Notes: generated from the sequence alone by a model not told the origin. Counted from the stretch's first letter, positions 10,840-21,744 are shown. The stretch is DNA of 64,000 nt from Steinernema hermaphroditum (GCA_030435675.1 CM059621.1:3968001-4032000); one strand, 5' to 3'. Numbers and translations are program-made.

Positions 10840-12013
10840 TATATCGAATTAATATGGTCATTCCATGTGTAATGTCCATGTGCACATAAATTTGTGTGGT
10901 CTTCTGGGAAGAGGGAATACATATTCGGAGAGAAGCTGTATCTGCGACACAAATAAGGCGTTAATCTCGTGTAAATTGATTGGATATCTTTCCGAAAAGG
11001 GGTGAAAACCAAGGTATGGGCAACAACCTATGGATCCACACTGAAACCAGTACGGCATTGGCCAATGATTATGTAGTTTATTCGAGTGTTTACTGAGGAA
11101 AATACTAGGAAGTACGAAAACTGGAATGCGTGACGTTTTGACAAAAAGCCGAATCTGTTCGAGGGTACGTATAACACCTCGAGGATTGCGTCAATCGCGT
11201 GTAATCTTTCCATATGACGGAAGCCCTTTGTCAAGATAATCCGAGTCGTTTGCACTCAAAATATCCTCCGCCTCCTCAGGACTTCACCAACGCAACCGGC
11301 TTAATCCGATGAGCTGAGCAAATCAAACATCAGTCAAGAAACCATAGAGTTGTCTTCACGAAATGTCACTGGACGCCGTGAATTCATAAATTCCCAATCG
11401 CACGTCATGCGTAAACTTTTATAGATAAAATAAAGGGTAGCCACACAATGACAGACGCCCTCTGTAATAACACAGATGTTCATCTTCTGCAACAACTCGC
11501 TGCACGGTAAGTTTGTTTGCGATCTTTGAGTTAGACAGATCGAAGCCATTGTCCTCTGTTTTCCCGTTTTGACTTATATAAAATGTCGCTTATTCGATTT
11601 TCCCAGGAGCAATGGAAAACAAAGAACAGGTAGCCGTCGACAGGTGAGAATATATTCCCAGAGAGGAATTGTGGATTGTTAGTCTCGCATTGTTGAGTAC
11701 TATTGGCGGCGGCAGGACCTACTTTATAGAAGCTCTTTTTGGTGAGTATTATTATAATAAGAACTTGGCAAGTTATGCTGGAATGGCATGTTCATCGTTT
11801 AGCATATCCTAAGAACCCCAAAAGTATATGTATATAGGGCTCGTGAAAGATAGTAGTTCAGTTTCAGTTCTTTAAATCAGAAACTATCTACCAAAGGGAG
11901 CCTCCCCAAGTGTCCGCGTCAGATGCGCCTAAAACGTCGCCTAAACGCCTAAAACACCCATAGGTTAGTACACACACTTAACCATGTAAACACTCTTAGT
12001 AAGATATTCTCCA
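10840..12013. other. Gene-poor stretch
   Basis: A short open segment at 11612-11644 follows an acceptor-like TTTTCCCAG and ends in a donor-like CAG/GTGAGA, but I could not join it to a following exon with a credible intron. Otherwise only short frames are visible. Confidence 0.35.
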
Positions 12014-12133
12014 ATGACTATACAGTTAACTGTGCTAACCGTCGTTGTAGTCGAAGTTGTTGAAGCATTTGAGTCCCAGAGCTCCAATGAAACGGTAAAA
12101 TTTGCAAACCTTTATGAACTATCTCACTGGTGA
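12014..12133 (+). CDS. Possible 39-aa hydrophobic peptide
   Basis: A 39-codon frame begins at ATG 12014 with an N-terminal hydrophobic run (Leu, Thr, Val), followed by VEAFESQSSNE. This loosely recalls the span-plus-acidic-tail plan of the 12501 and 13591 proteins. It may be a decayed relative or chance, since nothing beyond size and hydropathy supports it. Confidence 0.2.
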   Translation: MTIQLTVLTVVVVEVVEAFESQSSNETVKFANLYELSHW

Positions 12134-12500
12134 TTTATCTGCCCCACTTCTAGGTTTCAGACACAAAAAAAAGTATTTCAAAATGTGACCGTTTCGTCGG
12201 AGCTCTGTGTCTGGGGCACAAATGTCTCAACAACGTACTCGAACTGGATACCATTGCCTAGCGTGCCACTTTTTGGATACGGCCCCTTATTTGATGCCCT
12301 TTAGTTTTCTCCATTTCATGTCCCAAACCTTTTTGACAAAACCACATTGTCCTGTGTCCGTATTAGCCATTATTGAACGGAGATTTTTGAGCATTTTATT
12401 GCTCATATGTATACGGTGAATATTTCACTAATTAATACAGATAAACATGGCCGCATTAATTTCTGATTATGTGTCTCTATCGATAAGAATAATATCCTAG

Positions 12501-12644
12501 ATGAATACAGCTGTTGTTCTTGTTGTGGCGCCTATCGCCCTGATGCTGCTGATCATCGCAATGACTCTCATGGTCTCCTGCTCGAAAGCAATTCGTCAAT
12601 TCGAAGCCTTGCAAGGAGCAGACGAAGAAAGCGAAATCGAGTAA
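12501..12644 (+). CDS. Small single-pass membrane protein, 47 aa (pair member A)
   Basis: The ATG at 12501 directly follows ATATCCTAG, an acceptor-like sequence that fits trans-splicing. Residues 4-26 are a membrane span (VVLVVAPIALMLLIIAMTLM), then VSCSKAIRQFEAL and an acidic tail GADEESEIE. The 46-aa protein at 13591 shares the order: N-terminal span, VSC.K, FE, then G.DEES.I at the same distance from the end. They are tandem paralogues about 1.1 kb apart on one strand. Function unknown; an N-out, C-in or tail-facing-cytosol topology is an inference from the charges. Confidence 0.65.
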   Translation: MNTAVVLVVAPIALMLLIIAMTLMVSCSKAIRQFEALQGADEESEIE

Positions 12645-12875
12645 TATGGACTTTTGTATAAATCAGTTGTCTTTTAAGTATGTGCGAATAACCATATTTA
12701 CATGGCGCAGCTCTCAGGATAAAATTAAATGCACTTGTGATGTGTCACCTCTTCGAGATCCAAGATGGTCCTCGCTCTCAATTGTTCTCACAAGAGACAA
12801 ACAAGTTTTGACGGTTTTGGAGGCTAACAATTAAATTCTTTTGATTTTTGAAAGATCTTTTGTTTGGAGCAGAGA
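12645..12875. other. Spacer without a supported gene
   Basis: A 62-codon frame overlaps the end of the 12501 gene but has no support. Nothing else is visible. Confidence 0.3.
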
Positions 12876-13205
12876 TACCACATGAGCCGGAGCCGATCCG
12901 GAGCCCGACCATATATACTAGGTAAATTCCGACTGTTCGCAGGGAGAGGTAGCAGACGACGAGAGAAATTCCGATGTCTTTGCTCCGCCGCTGTATGACA
13001 AATGTCTCTCGTCGTCTGCGCCATTTGTACCGACGCCCGCGAACGGTTGATATCGTCCCTAGTATATATTGGGGCGCCGTGGGCCGGCTCGGGTTTGGCT
13101 CCGAGCCGGCGAGCCGGAGCCAGAGCCGGCTCGGGTATTGCGAGCTGAGCCGAGGCGGGTGGTCCGAGCCGGGCAAACGAGCCGGAGCCGGCTCCGATTG
13201 CGAAA
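12876..13205. repeat. GAGCCGG degenerate repeat, interrupted by a foldback element
   Basis: The unit GAGCCGG, with GAGCC and CCGGCTC variants, recurs many times at 13080-13200 and again at 12881-12910. The foldback element at 12911-13069 lies between the two parts, as if inserted into the array. Long open frames here on both strands come from the low-complexity GC-rich repeat and should not be read as genes. Confidence 0.6.
12911..13069. mobile_element. Foldback (inverted-repeat) element
   Basis: The left arm begins ATATATACTAGG and the right arm ends CCTAGTATATAT. Inside them GTTCGC and GCAGACGACGAGAGA are also mirrored, with the axis near 12990. The arms are imperfect but together span about 65 bp each. 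The element is too small to encode a transposase. Its placement inside the GAGCCGG array suggests insertion. Confidence 0.5.
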
Positions 13206-13590
13206 TCAACCCGAGTCGGCATCTCTGGTTTGGAGTCAATATGAACTTTGCTCAAAGTTTGGGCCGGGTCTGGGTTTGTTGATCCAACGTTGATATCCCA
13301 AAATCCGAACATAAAACGCTGCCTGAAAGGAGTGAACTGTGCTTGCTCGTCTTTTTCACTCAACTTTCTATTATTGTGAAGAACAAAAAGTTTGTATTTT
13401 CCATATAACCTATTGTAGAGGCATATAATGACATTATGAATTCTGAAACTTCATTCTGGCAGGTAACATGTGACGAAAGTACGAACGAGAACACCAGTAC
13501 ACACAATAGCTATTGTCATAGTACGCTGGGAACATCGTCGCTTCGACGACAATCCTACTTTTTCAATGTTCTAGATTATAACGCCGTCCG

Positions 13591-13731
13591 ATGGCAACGG
13601 CAATTCTCCTGGCCGCTCTTCCCATATCAGTCATGCTTGTTATCATCATTGTCACATCTGTAGTCTCTTGTCTGAAGCTACCCGAATTCGAAACGATCGA
13701 CGGAGTTGATGAGGAAAGCAGGATTCATTAA
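13591..13731 (+). CDS. Small single-pass membrane protein, 46 aa (pair member B)
   Basis: This intact frame of 46 residues is a paralogue of the 12501 gene. Residues 4-26 form the span (ILLAALPISVMLVIIIVTSV), followed by VSCLKLPEFETIDGVDEES and a short end. The spans differ while VSC.K, FE and DEES keep their positions, which suggests selection on the tail. An acceptor-like TCAATGTTCTAG lies 19 bases before the ATG. Function unknown. Confidence 0.65.
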   Translation: MATAILLAALPISVMLVIIIVTSVVSCLKLPEFETIDGVDEESRIH

Positions 13732-13791
13732 TGTCATTGTGTTTATATTTTCGAAGTCGTTCATTAAATGCGAATACTAACAAAAGAACAT

Positions 13792-13968
13792 CTAAAGATG
13801 GCCCCCGACAATTTGGCGCACTATCACTACCACCTGAGTGTCCAAGGTCGGCTTGTTCCAGAACGCAGTTGAACGACATATGTTGCGCGTTGTCTTCTGG
13901 TTCGATTTTGTGATAACCGAGGAACTGCATTCATTGAAATTGTCCGAGGAAAGGACGATGTGAAACAT
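13792..13968 (-). CDS. MFHIVLSS-family small protein, 58 aa
   Basis: Starting at ATG 13968 the protein begins MFHIVLSSDN, identical over nine residues with the 14784-14930 protein and nearly so with those at 22931 and 27211. The rest is polar, with Ser, Thr and Asn, and more hydrophobic near the end, and does not align well with the basic bodies of the others. A shifted frame in the same DNA is richer in Arg, so this copy could be a frameshifted or decaying member. No TATA box is seen at the position found for the 22931 and 27211 members. Confidence 0.4.
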   Translation of the reverse strand: MFHIVLSSDNFNECSSSVITKSNQKTTRNICRSTAFWNKPTLDTQVVVIVRQIVGGHL

Positions 13969-14783
13969 ATCGATTCGGTCACAAAGCAATCCATCAAGGC
14001 AAAAAAATTCATTTACTTGCGCACAGTACAACTTCAATTTTAAAATAGTACCCTTGTACAAAGTGCGACAAGGACCTCCATGTCGATTGACAGTTTCACT
14101 TTTTGTGTGGAAACATAGTGCTCCAAGCAGGCTAACATGAGTTCAAAGAAATTATCAATCTAGAAACACCGACTTCAGGAGACATTTTAGTTGCACAAGA
14201 TAACTTTGCTTTATATATAGTTTTCGGAGAGGAAGATCCCGGATCCTTTTATGAGCGTTCAGCGGGTTTTAAGAAGACAACTCTTTAAGCTCTCCCGAAG
14301 AACTGAACAGTGGATCATACCAACTGCATGAGGGCGTTAGGCTTATGCCGGAAGGGCGAACCCTCTTGTCTTGAAATCTTTGCTGCTATCCTGTGGTCTT
14401 GGCAGCTTTCTTCACTTCCGAGCACCATCGAAGACTTCACCTTGGACAATCTGACCGGAAACGCATTTTTTTCACATTTGCAAACAACAAGCTGTATATC
14501 TATGAGTGGCAATTGTGTCTAGACAATTGTTTTAAGTAGATATGTACCCTTGCGTTATTTCTTTCCCTAATAGTGCTTGACCCGTCGACAGCAAAATTCA
14601 CGCGGGGCCTAAATATATGGTAGGAGGTTGATAAATACTGTTTCGGAGGATCGGTCGACAAGGTCCGTTCAACATTCTGTACGAATTGTTTTCAATAATT
14701 ATCTCAATAACACCGTACACATAAAGACTTTTATTGACTTTTATTCACATTTGCAGTTGCGATGAACACATACATGATACACC
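13969..14783. other. Spacer between two MFHIVLSS genes
   Basis: Both strands are open for about 65 codons around 14315-14512, but neither frame has an ATG or a splice context that I can support. No repeat structure was found. Confidence 0.35.
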
Positions 14784-14930
14784 CTAAGGCGGGGAAATCT
14801 TAGTTTGGCGGGTAGCTGCCTGCCTGGCGGGTATTGAACGGATGCGAGTGCTGCTGTTCCGACGTGCAGCGAAGGTCGAGGCCGTTGCACTCAGCACAAT
14901 AGTGTCCGAAGAGAGAACGATGTGAAACAT
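14784..14930 (-). CDS. MFHIVLSS-family small basic protein, 48 aa
   Basis: The frame from ATG 14930 to TAG at 14784 encodes MFHIVLSSDT, then a body rich in Ala, Ser, Arg and Thr ending in a basic, Pro-tipped tail. The first nine residues and 27 bases around the start match the 13968 gene. The net charge is strongly positive, as in the 22931 and 27211 members, which points to nucleic-acid or nuclear association by inference only. The family is not one I recognise. Confidence 0.5.
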   Translation of the reverse strand: MFHIVLSSDTIVLSATASTFAARRNSSTRIRSIPARQAATRQTKISPP

Positions 14931-15291
14931 GGCGTTATAGCGGAAAGAGGCGTCTCCCTCTCGCAATTCTATGGCCCCATGCTACAACGCATGATTGTAG
15001 AACACGCCCTACCAGTTCTGTGACACGGGCCTCCCCAGTTGGAATCGAAATGTAGCTCAAATACATTTTCCGCCTACAGATAGCCGAAGTGTTGCGTGCA
15101 ATTAGGACCCCACTAAGTACATTGCGATAAAAGTTAAACCACAAGAACATTTCGGCTTTTAGAAGGGAAACTCATTCATAATTCTCGCAAATCGCACGGA
15201 GAGGATTCTCGCAAAGAAAGAATAGTTTTAGTATCCTTTGCAAAGTGATATAACTAACTTGAAGCGATTCGAACAGCGCACATCAAGGTCA
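14931..15291. other. Spacer upstream of the 14930 start
   Basis: No TATA box at the expected 38-40 bp spacing and no second gene. Nothing else is supported. Confidence 0.35.
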
Positions 15292-15625
15292 AAAAATGTT
15301 GTTTATCTGGACGCCCACAAATAGAGAAACTAACAGGGAAACCTTCCGAAATGTCCGCCTCGGATCGAGTAATTTGACCTTTATTTAAAATTTAAAATTG
15401 ACCTGCAGGCGTTCATTATCGGGGGTTTCCCGAGAGCGTAATGGCTTAAACGCATAGTTGACCATATAGATACCATTCGAAAGTTACGTTCCGATAGCCA
15501 TCTTGGGCAGCAATGCGCGAGGAACCAACTGGGCAGTGTCCTAGTCGTCATTTTTCGGGTCCGGGTTCCAAATCTCAAAAATCTAAGAAAATGTCGTTTA
15601 TCTGGACGCTCACAGATATTTGGAA
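15292..15625. repeat. Region bounded by direct repeats of about 31 bp
   Basis: AATGTYGTTTATCTGGACGC with CYCACARATA after it occurs at 15294-15325 and again at 15590-15620. The DNA between has no clear coding frame. It may be an element flanked by short direct repeats or a local duplication. Confidence 0.35.
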
Positions 15626-15639
15626 ATTAGAGAGAGAAT

Positions 15640-15880
15640 CCAGACAAAGGCACTAAGGAGCAGTATACAAACTCAGCGAGAGTACTCAAAGACATTGAGA
15701 AGTTTACAGTGATATTTCCTCTAATATCAACTATTGAGCACAGCGAACGAAGCGCTGAGCCTTCTTCGGTTAATGCTGACGGCGCAGGCTTCGAACCTTC
15801 TCGTAGTGGCGGACGATCGGATGATGTTCTTGGCAAGACGTTAAAACAACGGCTTTCTGCAAGCCGGTACATCAGTCATG
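15640..15880 (-). repeat. R1 fragment, minus strand
   Basis: Read on the minus strand, AACGTCTTGCCA and the following bases match the R1 internal segment near 5351, and the surrounding frame keeps similar Pro, Ser and Arg-rich content. The hairpin end is missing. Confidence 0.4.
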
Positions 15881-16924
15881 TCCAAGCCCACTTTATTTCG
15901 GTCAATAGGAGATATATGAGTGATTATTATTTTTCCAGTTAACAATTAACATGTGCAATCACACTCTATTTGCCATGACGTTCACACTCTATTTGCCATA
16001 ACTACAAGTTAATGCTGGTCATTGTCGTTGATGTAAGTGTTGCATTCCTGTTATTGAGGTTGGAACGACATTTCCCATACCATTGTTCATGTCTCATTCC
16101 AAAGACATCCGGTTTCCTGAACGCCTTCATCTTGTTATTGTAGTCTTGTTTACACGCTCCTCTTTGTTCCCCGGTCCGTTCTCGAAACATTTCTTTGTTG
16201 CAATTTGTTACAATCAAAGCGAAGACTGAAAACTATAGGAACTCAATGATGACAGAATGTCGCAAGAAACACATCTCTTACAGCATGGTACAAACGAGGA
16301 ACCGACACGTCTCAACGTCCGCTTGGCGAACTGAGGTGAAATGAAGAGATGTGCCCAAGAGAAGAACAAAATCCTACATATTTGATCATTGGACATAAGG
16401 AAATAAAAGAAAAACATATGAAGAAAAGAAGAACATAAAGAAACATATGATATTGCAAATAAACTAAAAAGGACGAAGACAGAACAGATGTAATGAGGCA
16501 AAGAGACAAGGGGTTGTTAAAAGGTGACACTCAGTTCTGGCTGTCCATGGTGGTTAGTTCGGGCTGTCCATGTAAGACTAGGCTTGGGTGGTCACCTAGA
16601 GTATCTTCGAAATAATTTCGATGAGCGATTTCCAGCATCGTAGTCATTCGCTGTAGTTTCAGTCTCTGCTTTTAGATCAAAAGTAAAAAGTGTTTTACAC
16701 AAGCTACAAAATGGATCAATGAAATAAAAATTGTAAACAATTATAAATTTATCGTCCTATCTTATTTTGAATTCGCGTATAAGGACATAGGGTGCGTGAA
16801 AAGTTCTGTCACGCCGAATTCATGTACACATTTATTCATTCGCTATATACCCAGTCTCTGCCTTCAAGTTATACTCAAATTGCTCGGAAAATAATAATAC
16901 GCCTGTAGTCCATTTGCTTGAAGA

Positions 16925-17249
16925 TCAGTTGACTTGCTTCGGGCCCAATCCGAAGGGAGCATTGTTATATGCCACTCCGGAACAACCTCCATAGGACGGA
17001 GAGCGATGTCGAGCTTCCGCGTTCGGCCCGTAGTCATGGGGCTTGCCGCCGTATCCACCACCATATCCACATCCGACTCCCTTGGACCTCTTGCTAAACG
17101 GGGGTTCAGTCATCAAACTGTACGGATATCGGCCTAGCGCACATCAGATACTTAGGTCGACTTTCCAAGTTAGCCACAAAGTCAACTGGATCAGCGAGAG
17201 AAGAAGAAACGAGAACGGAAATCAATAGAAGAAGGCAAATAGTGCGCAT
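16925..17249 (-). CDS. Secreted Gly/Tyr-rich peptide precursor, 96 aa, two exons (copy 1)
   Basis: Exon 1 (17249-17152) encodes MRTICLLLLISVLVSSSLAD, a textbook signal peptide cut near Ala-Asp. A 34-nt GT-AG intron (17151-17118) joins in phase to exon 2 (17117-16925). The mature part has a KR pair (FSKRSKG), then CGYGGGYGG, a second Cys and more Gly, Tyr, Pro and Asn. Length and style recall nematode secreted GYGG peptides (antimicrobial or neuropeptide-like), but I cannot place it in a named family. If the intron is not removed, the product ends after 47 residues. A TATAAG box lies 38 bp upstream of the ATG. Confidence 0.6.
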
Positions 17250-17286
17250 GACGAGAGAGAACTGTGGGGCGTCCTTAGACCCTCGA

Positions 17287-17292
17287 CTTATA
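17287..17292 (-). promoter_or_regulatory. TATA box of the secreted-peptide gene
   Basis: TATAAG on the minus strand ends 38 bp upstream of the ATG at 17249. The same box sits 40 bp upstream of the starts at 23116 and 27393. The 5'UTR would be only about 10 nt. The second copy is at 30008-30013. Confidence 0.5.
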
Positions 17293-17521
17293 ACGGCAAC
17301 TTGTTTACAGTTATGACTATAATTCAGTTTAAAAGATCCGGTTATGATGTGTGTTCATGCTGTTTTGTTTCGCGAACAGCAGTGTTTACAGCATACTTTC
17401 AGTGATGTTAAAGGGACCCGGTCATGAGTAAAAAAGTGCTTTAAAACTTCTAAAAATTTGTATCCCGCTTTTTTTGAGGTTGCTGAGCACGGTGGTGAAG
17501 TCGGTGTCCAAAAAAATCACA

Positions 17522-17843
17522 GTAGTTTTCAAGAAACAGGCCTTAGGACGCAGAATGTGTTTTACCATCGGTCCCGACACGATTTCTCCGGCGGGGCACG
17601 ACTTACGCAATATTTTCATGATTTTTGACCGAAATACGTGACCTGTATGTCCGCGGTGGACAGCATTTTATTCAGCAGCTTCTGGCGCGTCGAATGAGCC
17701 CAGGCGCGCTTCGATTGGACAATTGCGTAAAAAGCGCGGGAACTACGGTCGTGTCCGTCATGGAATTCGTACGGGGACCGGCACACCAACAATTAGACAG
17801 TAAAGTTCATTCTGCGGCCTAAGGCTTATTTCTTGGAAACTAT
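17522..17843. mobile_element. Foldback element (copy 1)
   Basis: The left arm 17522-17557 and right arm 17808-17843 are inverted copies over 36 bp with about five or six mismatches (core GCCTTAGG and GCAGAATG). The interior has further weak inverted similarity and no transposase. A separate tight hairpin, TTTCTTGGAAAC against GTTTTCCAAGAAA with a six-base loop, overlaps its right end (17829-17859). A non-autonomous DNA element is likely. Confidence 0.5.
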
Positions 17844-17982
17844 CACGTTTTCCAAGAAACTGAATTCAGCATGATGTTGGGCAATCTCGAAAAGAAGGGA
17901 ATGAAAGGTCTTCGGAACAAACGGCGAACTCTGTCTTGCTCTGGAAGGCAAAGTATCAATCAACTATTGTTAGGACTCAAAG

Positions 17983-20900
17983 TTACTCTCTATTTATTTG
18001 AAAAAACGTAACAAATTTATAAATGAGCCATTGAACTAAGAAGCAAAGTAGAGTCAAGAAAATATTTTGATTTTTCTTCGCCGCAACCGCACAGTTTTGT
18101 TGTACGCCCTTGACCATGAGAACACGGTGGAGGTCGTCCTTTGACAGCGAGCGGAGTTTCTGCGAGCTGAGGGTGTACAAGAATTTAACGTCGCATGACG
18201 AGGGGTCCATAGCCTAGAAAAATGCCTTATTAGGGAAGCAAAGTCAACGGTTAAACGACCGCTGCAAAGCGAAAATGGCGTCGGGAAGCCACCTTAGGAC
18301 CGTTTATCAGCACAAACATTTTCGGAGGGTGTGCGATACTTTGAGGGGAATGACCCCATCGGGTTGTTATCAGAAAAGCGTTGTTGTGCAGCGTTGACTT
18401 TTCATACTAAACCAGCAACAAGAAGCTTCTTTCACGAAGCAGTGACTTCCATCGAGCACTCGGTGAGAAGAACAAAGGGCACGTTTATTTTTTTAGTCAC
18501 TTTTTTAGTCACTCGGCAGATAGCTGCATGTCTTGGAACATCGACAAAATAAAATCAAGTTATAATCGAGCTGTATTTTCACAGCATTTCGCATAAGTGT
18601 GCGCACTATACTGACCATGCATTAGCCATTCATTCGACTTTGACCTTTGATTGGAGTTCCTTTCGATATTTGAACAAAGCTCTCAGAAGCGGATTTGCAC
18701 TCCAAAATAAGGTCGGAACTCTCTAGAAACCGCCAGGAATATGCAACTCCGGGTGCAACAACAACAAGAAGAAGGGACAATAAGTAGTTTTATGGCCAGG
18801 AGGCAAGTGTATACAACGATAACAATACTCTCATGTCAACAACAGCGTGCGGCGCCCAACCTCAGTCTTTCAAATATTATAACGAGGTCAGCCACGCTTC
18901 GCTTGCGGCGCACGCCAGCCTTCTTGAACCTCCCTTCCACGAGTGGCTTCTTCTTCTGTTCGCAGGTTTCTTGGTGGGCCGCTCTGTACCAGCGCTGGAT
19001 CTTCTTCGCCGCACACACTCGCACTTCATCGATCGTTCGTCCTCCATTGATGCGAAGATATCTCGCGATCATCGTATTTTTACGGCCGAGAGCGATGCTA
19101 AGCGTCGTCGTTTGTTCAGGAATGGACAGTCCGTTGACATTGATGCCAATGCTGAAACAATGCGCGATGGTTTCCAAAGAAGTTCCGAATTGACTGACCC
19201 TATCATAGATGTAAACAGCACGACGTTATCCATATCCAGTGCGTACATGAACGGGTCGAATCCACGGTCATCTGTCGCCCAAATGTCAGAACCATTCTGA
19301 AAGATTCGCTCCATGAGAATCGCTGCGGATCAACCGATGTTGCAAACGTTTATGAGCAGTTTGGCGCAGTCGGTCGCAGAGTTCATGACAGCGACGTGCA
19401 GAGCGGTTCTTCTGTGATTGTCGCGCCTGTTGATGCCGGTGCCCTGGAACGGTGCGCAGGAGAGAAGGAACTGCAGTGCCGGCAAAGAGCGATTGTCAGA
19501 AGCAGCTGTATGAAGCACGGTAGAACCTTCCTGAACAGTCCAAGTAACCAGAATGCGAAAAGGAACATTCGCCTACATCATCAACCTCCTGCAGATTGAC
19601 AACATCACGAATCAGTCGCAGTGCATCAATACTGTTATAGTGAACAGCCACTTGCAGGAGTGAGTATCCTTCATCCGTCCGTTTCTAAAAAGACATAATC
19701 ATAATGATCACCAGAAAACCGTAGGGAAATTACCGTTATGTCGAAGTTATGGGTTAGGAGAATGCTTAGAGCTTCGGCGTGGTTAGTGCGAGCGGCCATG
19801 ATGGCAGGAGTGCTTCCGTGAAAGTCGACTTCGCTTCTGTCAATGGACGGGTTCAGGAAAAGGACCATGTTCAGAGAGCGCAGACAGTTGTTCAGCACGG
19901 CCAGCATCAGCGAGCTATATCCACCACTTGACGGTACGTTAAGGAGTTGGGCGTTGGCTTGGTGCAGAATCGCCATAGCTTCTGTTCGCTCGAGAAGCGT
20001 GGTATAGTGTATGGGCGTGTAGCCATCGCCGTCCAGCACGTTGGCCAAGGCGCCAGCAACGTTCAGCAGGTAGGCTACAACCCCGTCAAGTCCTTTTATA
20101 GCTGCCAGGTGCAGTGCCGTCCGTCCGTCGGAGTCAACCTCCTGATTCGGAAAAGTTAGCATTTCAAGACTTAATTCGAAACGAACCTCTACATCAGCCT
20201 TTGCCTCATCGCGTAACGCCTGCATCATCGAGAGGTTACCGCTTCCAGCGGCAACCATGAAAGGCGTTTTTCCCGATGACATGTCGCGCAACGAAAAGAT
20301 ACGAGGACAATGTTTATAGAGGAGACGGACAATATTCAAGCTTTCTGAATGAACGTTCATTAGATCAAGCCGGCTAAAGCGTTAATCCACCTTTTTGACA
20401 ATGACGACAACAATGAACTTCTGATTCGTCTTCGGCGTATGGGCACTTAGAAATGCCAAGGAGAAAAGCGGGCGTTCGGCCACTAGAATAAACGGATTAG
20501 AAGCAGTTCGATAAGGAGAGAACGAACCTGCGGTCAGCCCATGCGCTCATGCGGACAACGGTGTCCTTCAGCCACGTCGCGTAGATTTTGCGTTTGCCTC
20601 TGTTCTTTCGCGTTGCTTCATAAAGCTTGTCAATTTCAAAGAGCAGCTGGCAACATTCTGCGCTCCGGCTGGCGATTGCGACGTGAAGAACCGTGTGTCC
20701 ATCGTTGTTAGTCTGTTCGAGCGCATCGCAGAGAGCGCACGGGTCGGGAATAGCGCGGAAGAGATATCGGTAGAACAGCTAAAATCGCAATGTGAACCAG
20801 TGATGACCCGTGAAAAATGCACCTTTGCGCAATTAGCTTCCGGAAGTTGACAAGCAAAGTGGAGTGGCGTGTTTTTGTCGACATCCTCGGCCAACAGCAA

Positions 20901-21421
20901 GCGACTTCTTCCATCTAGAGCAAAGAACCATCAGTGTTCAAATCGTTCATGTGGACAACGCACCTGCCAACAGATCATCGTCCGCTCTGCGCACTTGACA
21001 GCAGCTGAAAAAGGAACTGCGCGTTGTGGTGATGTCGCGCATCAGTTGCTTGAGCACGATTTCGGCCGATTTGATGCTGTTTCCGAGGGCGGCCATGTGC
21101 AAAAGTGTGCGTCCTTTCTTACAGATGCCGTATATGGAAGCGCCAGATCTGCAAAACTCATTATTACACGGAGTAGCGCCTATATGTGAACTGACTTGAT
21201 CAGCCAGCGGACGATTTGAACCTGATCGTGGCGGACGGCTTGATGCAGCAGCGAGAGACCGTTCTCGCATTTCAGATTCACGGAGACGCCATTGTGCCGC
21301 ACGAAGAACTTCAATTTCGCGAGATGTCCACTTTCCACGATTTCGAAACAGGGATGTGAGCTCTAAACAGCGAAGGTCACGGAATCCCTGCGAAACGACA
21401 ACTTACCAGGACTTCGGCCAT
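17983..21421 (-). CDS. Inversin-like ankyrin-repeat/IQ protein, about 740 aa, 13 exons (copy 1)
   Basis: Exons on the minus strand: 21421-21407, 21362-21196, 21148-20964, 20914-20823, 20778-20528, 20482-20447, 20373-20187, 20141-19734, 19684-19586, 19530-19348, 19296-19199, 19151-18884, 18213-17983. All junctions keep phase. The product starts MAEVLSSHPCFEIV and has about 15 ankyrin repeats (for example DGRTALHLAA, DGYTPIHYTT, NNDGHTVLHVA), then an IQ calmodulin-binding motif (KKIQRWYRA) near residue 625 and a basic end. This order is that of inversin/NPHP2. In C. elegans the candidates are MLT-4 (a molting scaffold with NEKL kinases) and NPHP-2 (cilia), and I cannot choose between them. The last exon is the least certain: its end reads like 3'UTR, with an AATAAA inside the coding frame. 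If exon 12 runs on, a stop gives 677 aa. Confidence 0.85.
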
Positions 21422-21744
21422 TTGGCCGACAATGACTATTGGTTCTGAAAACAATGAAATGAGTTCTGAGCCAGATGCACGCCATCACCATAACGATAAA
21501 CCGAAAACGGCTTTCGCTTCCATTCCAAGAAATCTTTTAGAAATGCAACGAAAATCGTGAAAGAAGGAAAATCATCTTTATCAGAAAAAAGCTGCTCTCT
21601 CGCCAATAAAGCTCGGCTAAATATTCAAAATTGAAAAAGCGCGGGGAAAACTCCCGCGCGCCATGATAGGGGAAGTCTTGAGGGGAATGTGTCAATACCG
21701 TATTTTAAAGGTGCGCAACAGCTCGTGCGATGTGTCTGATTGCC

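Noticed and set aside
11612..11750. Small membrane gene joined across an 18-nt intron
   Set aside because: The second part is hydrophobic and in phase, but an 18-nt intron is not credible in a nematode.
12778..13363. Frames of 153 and 179 codons on the minus strand
   Set aside because: They run through the GAGCCGG array and the foldback element, so the openness comes from the repeat composition.
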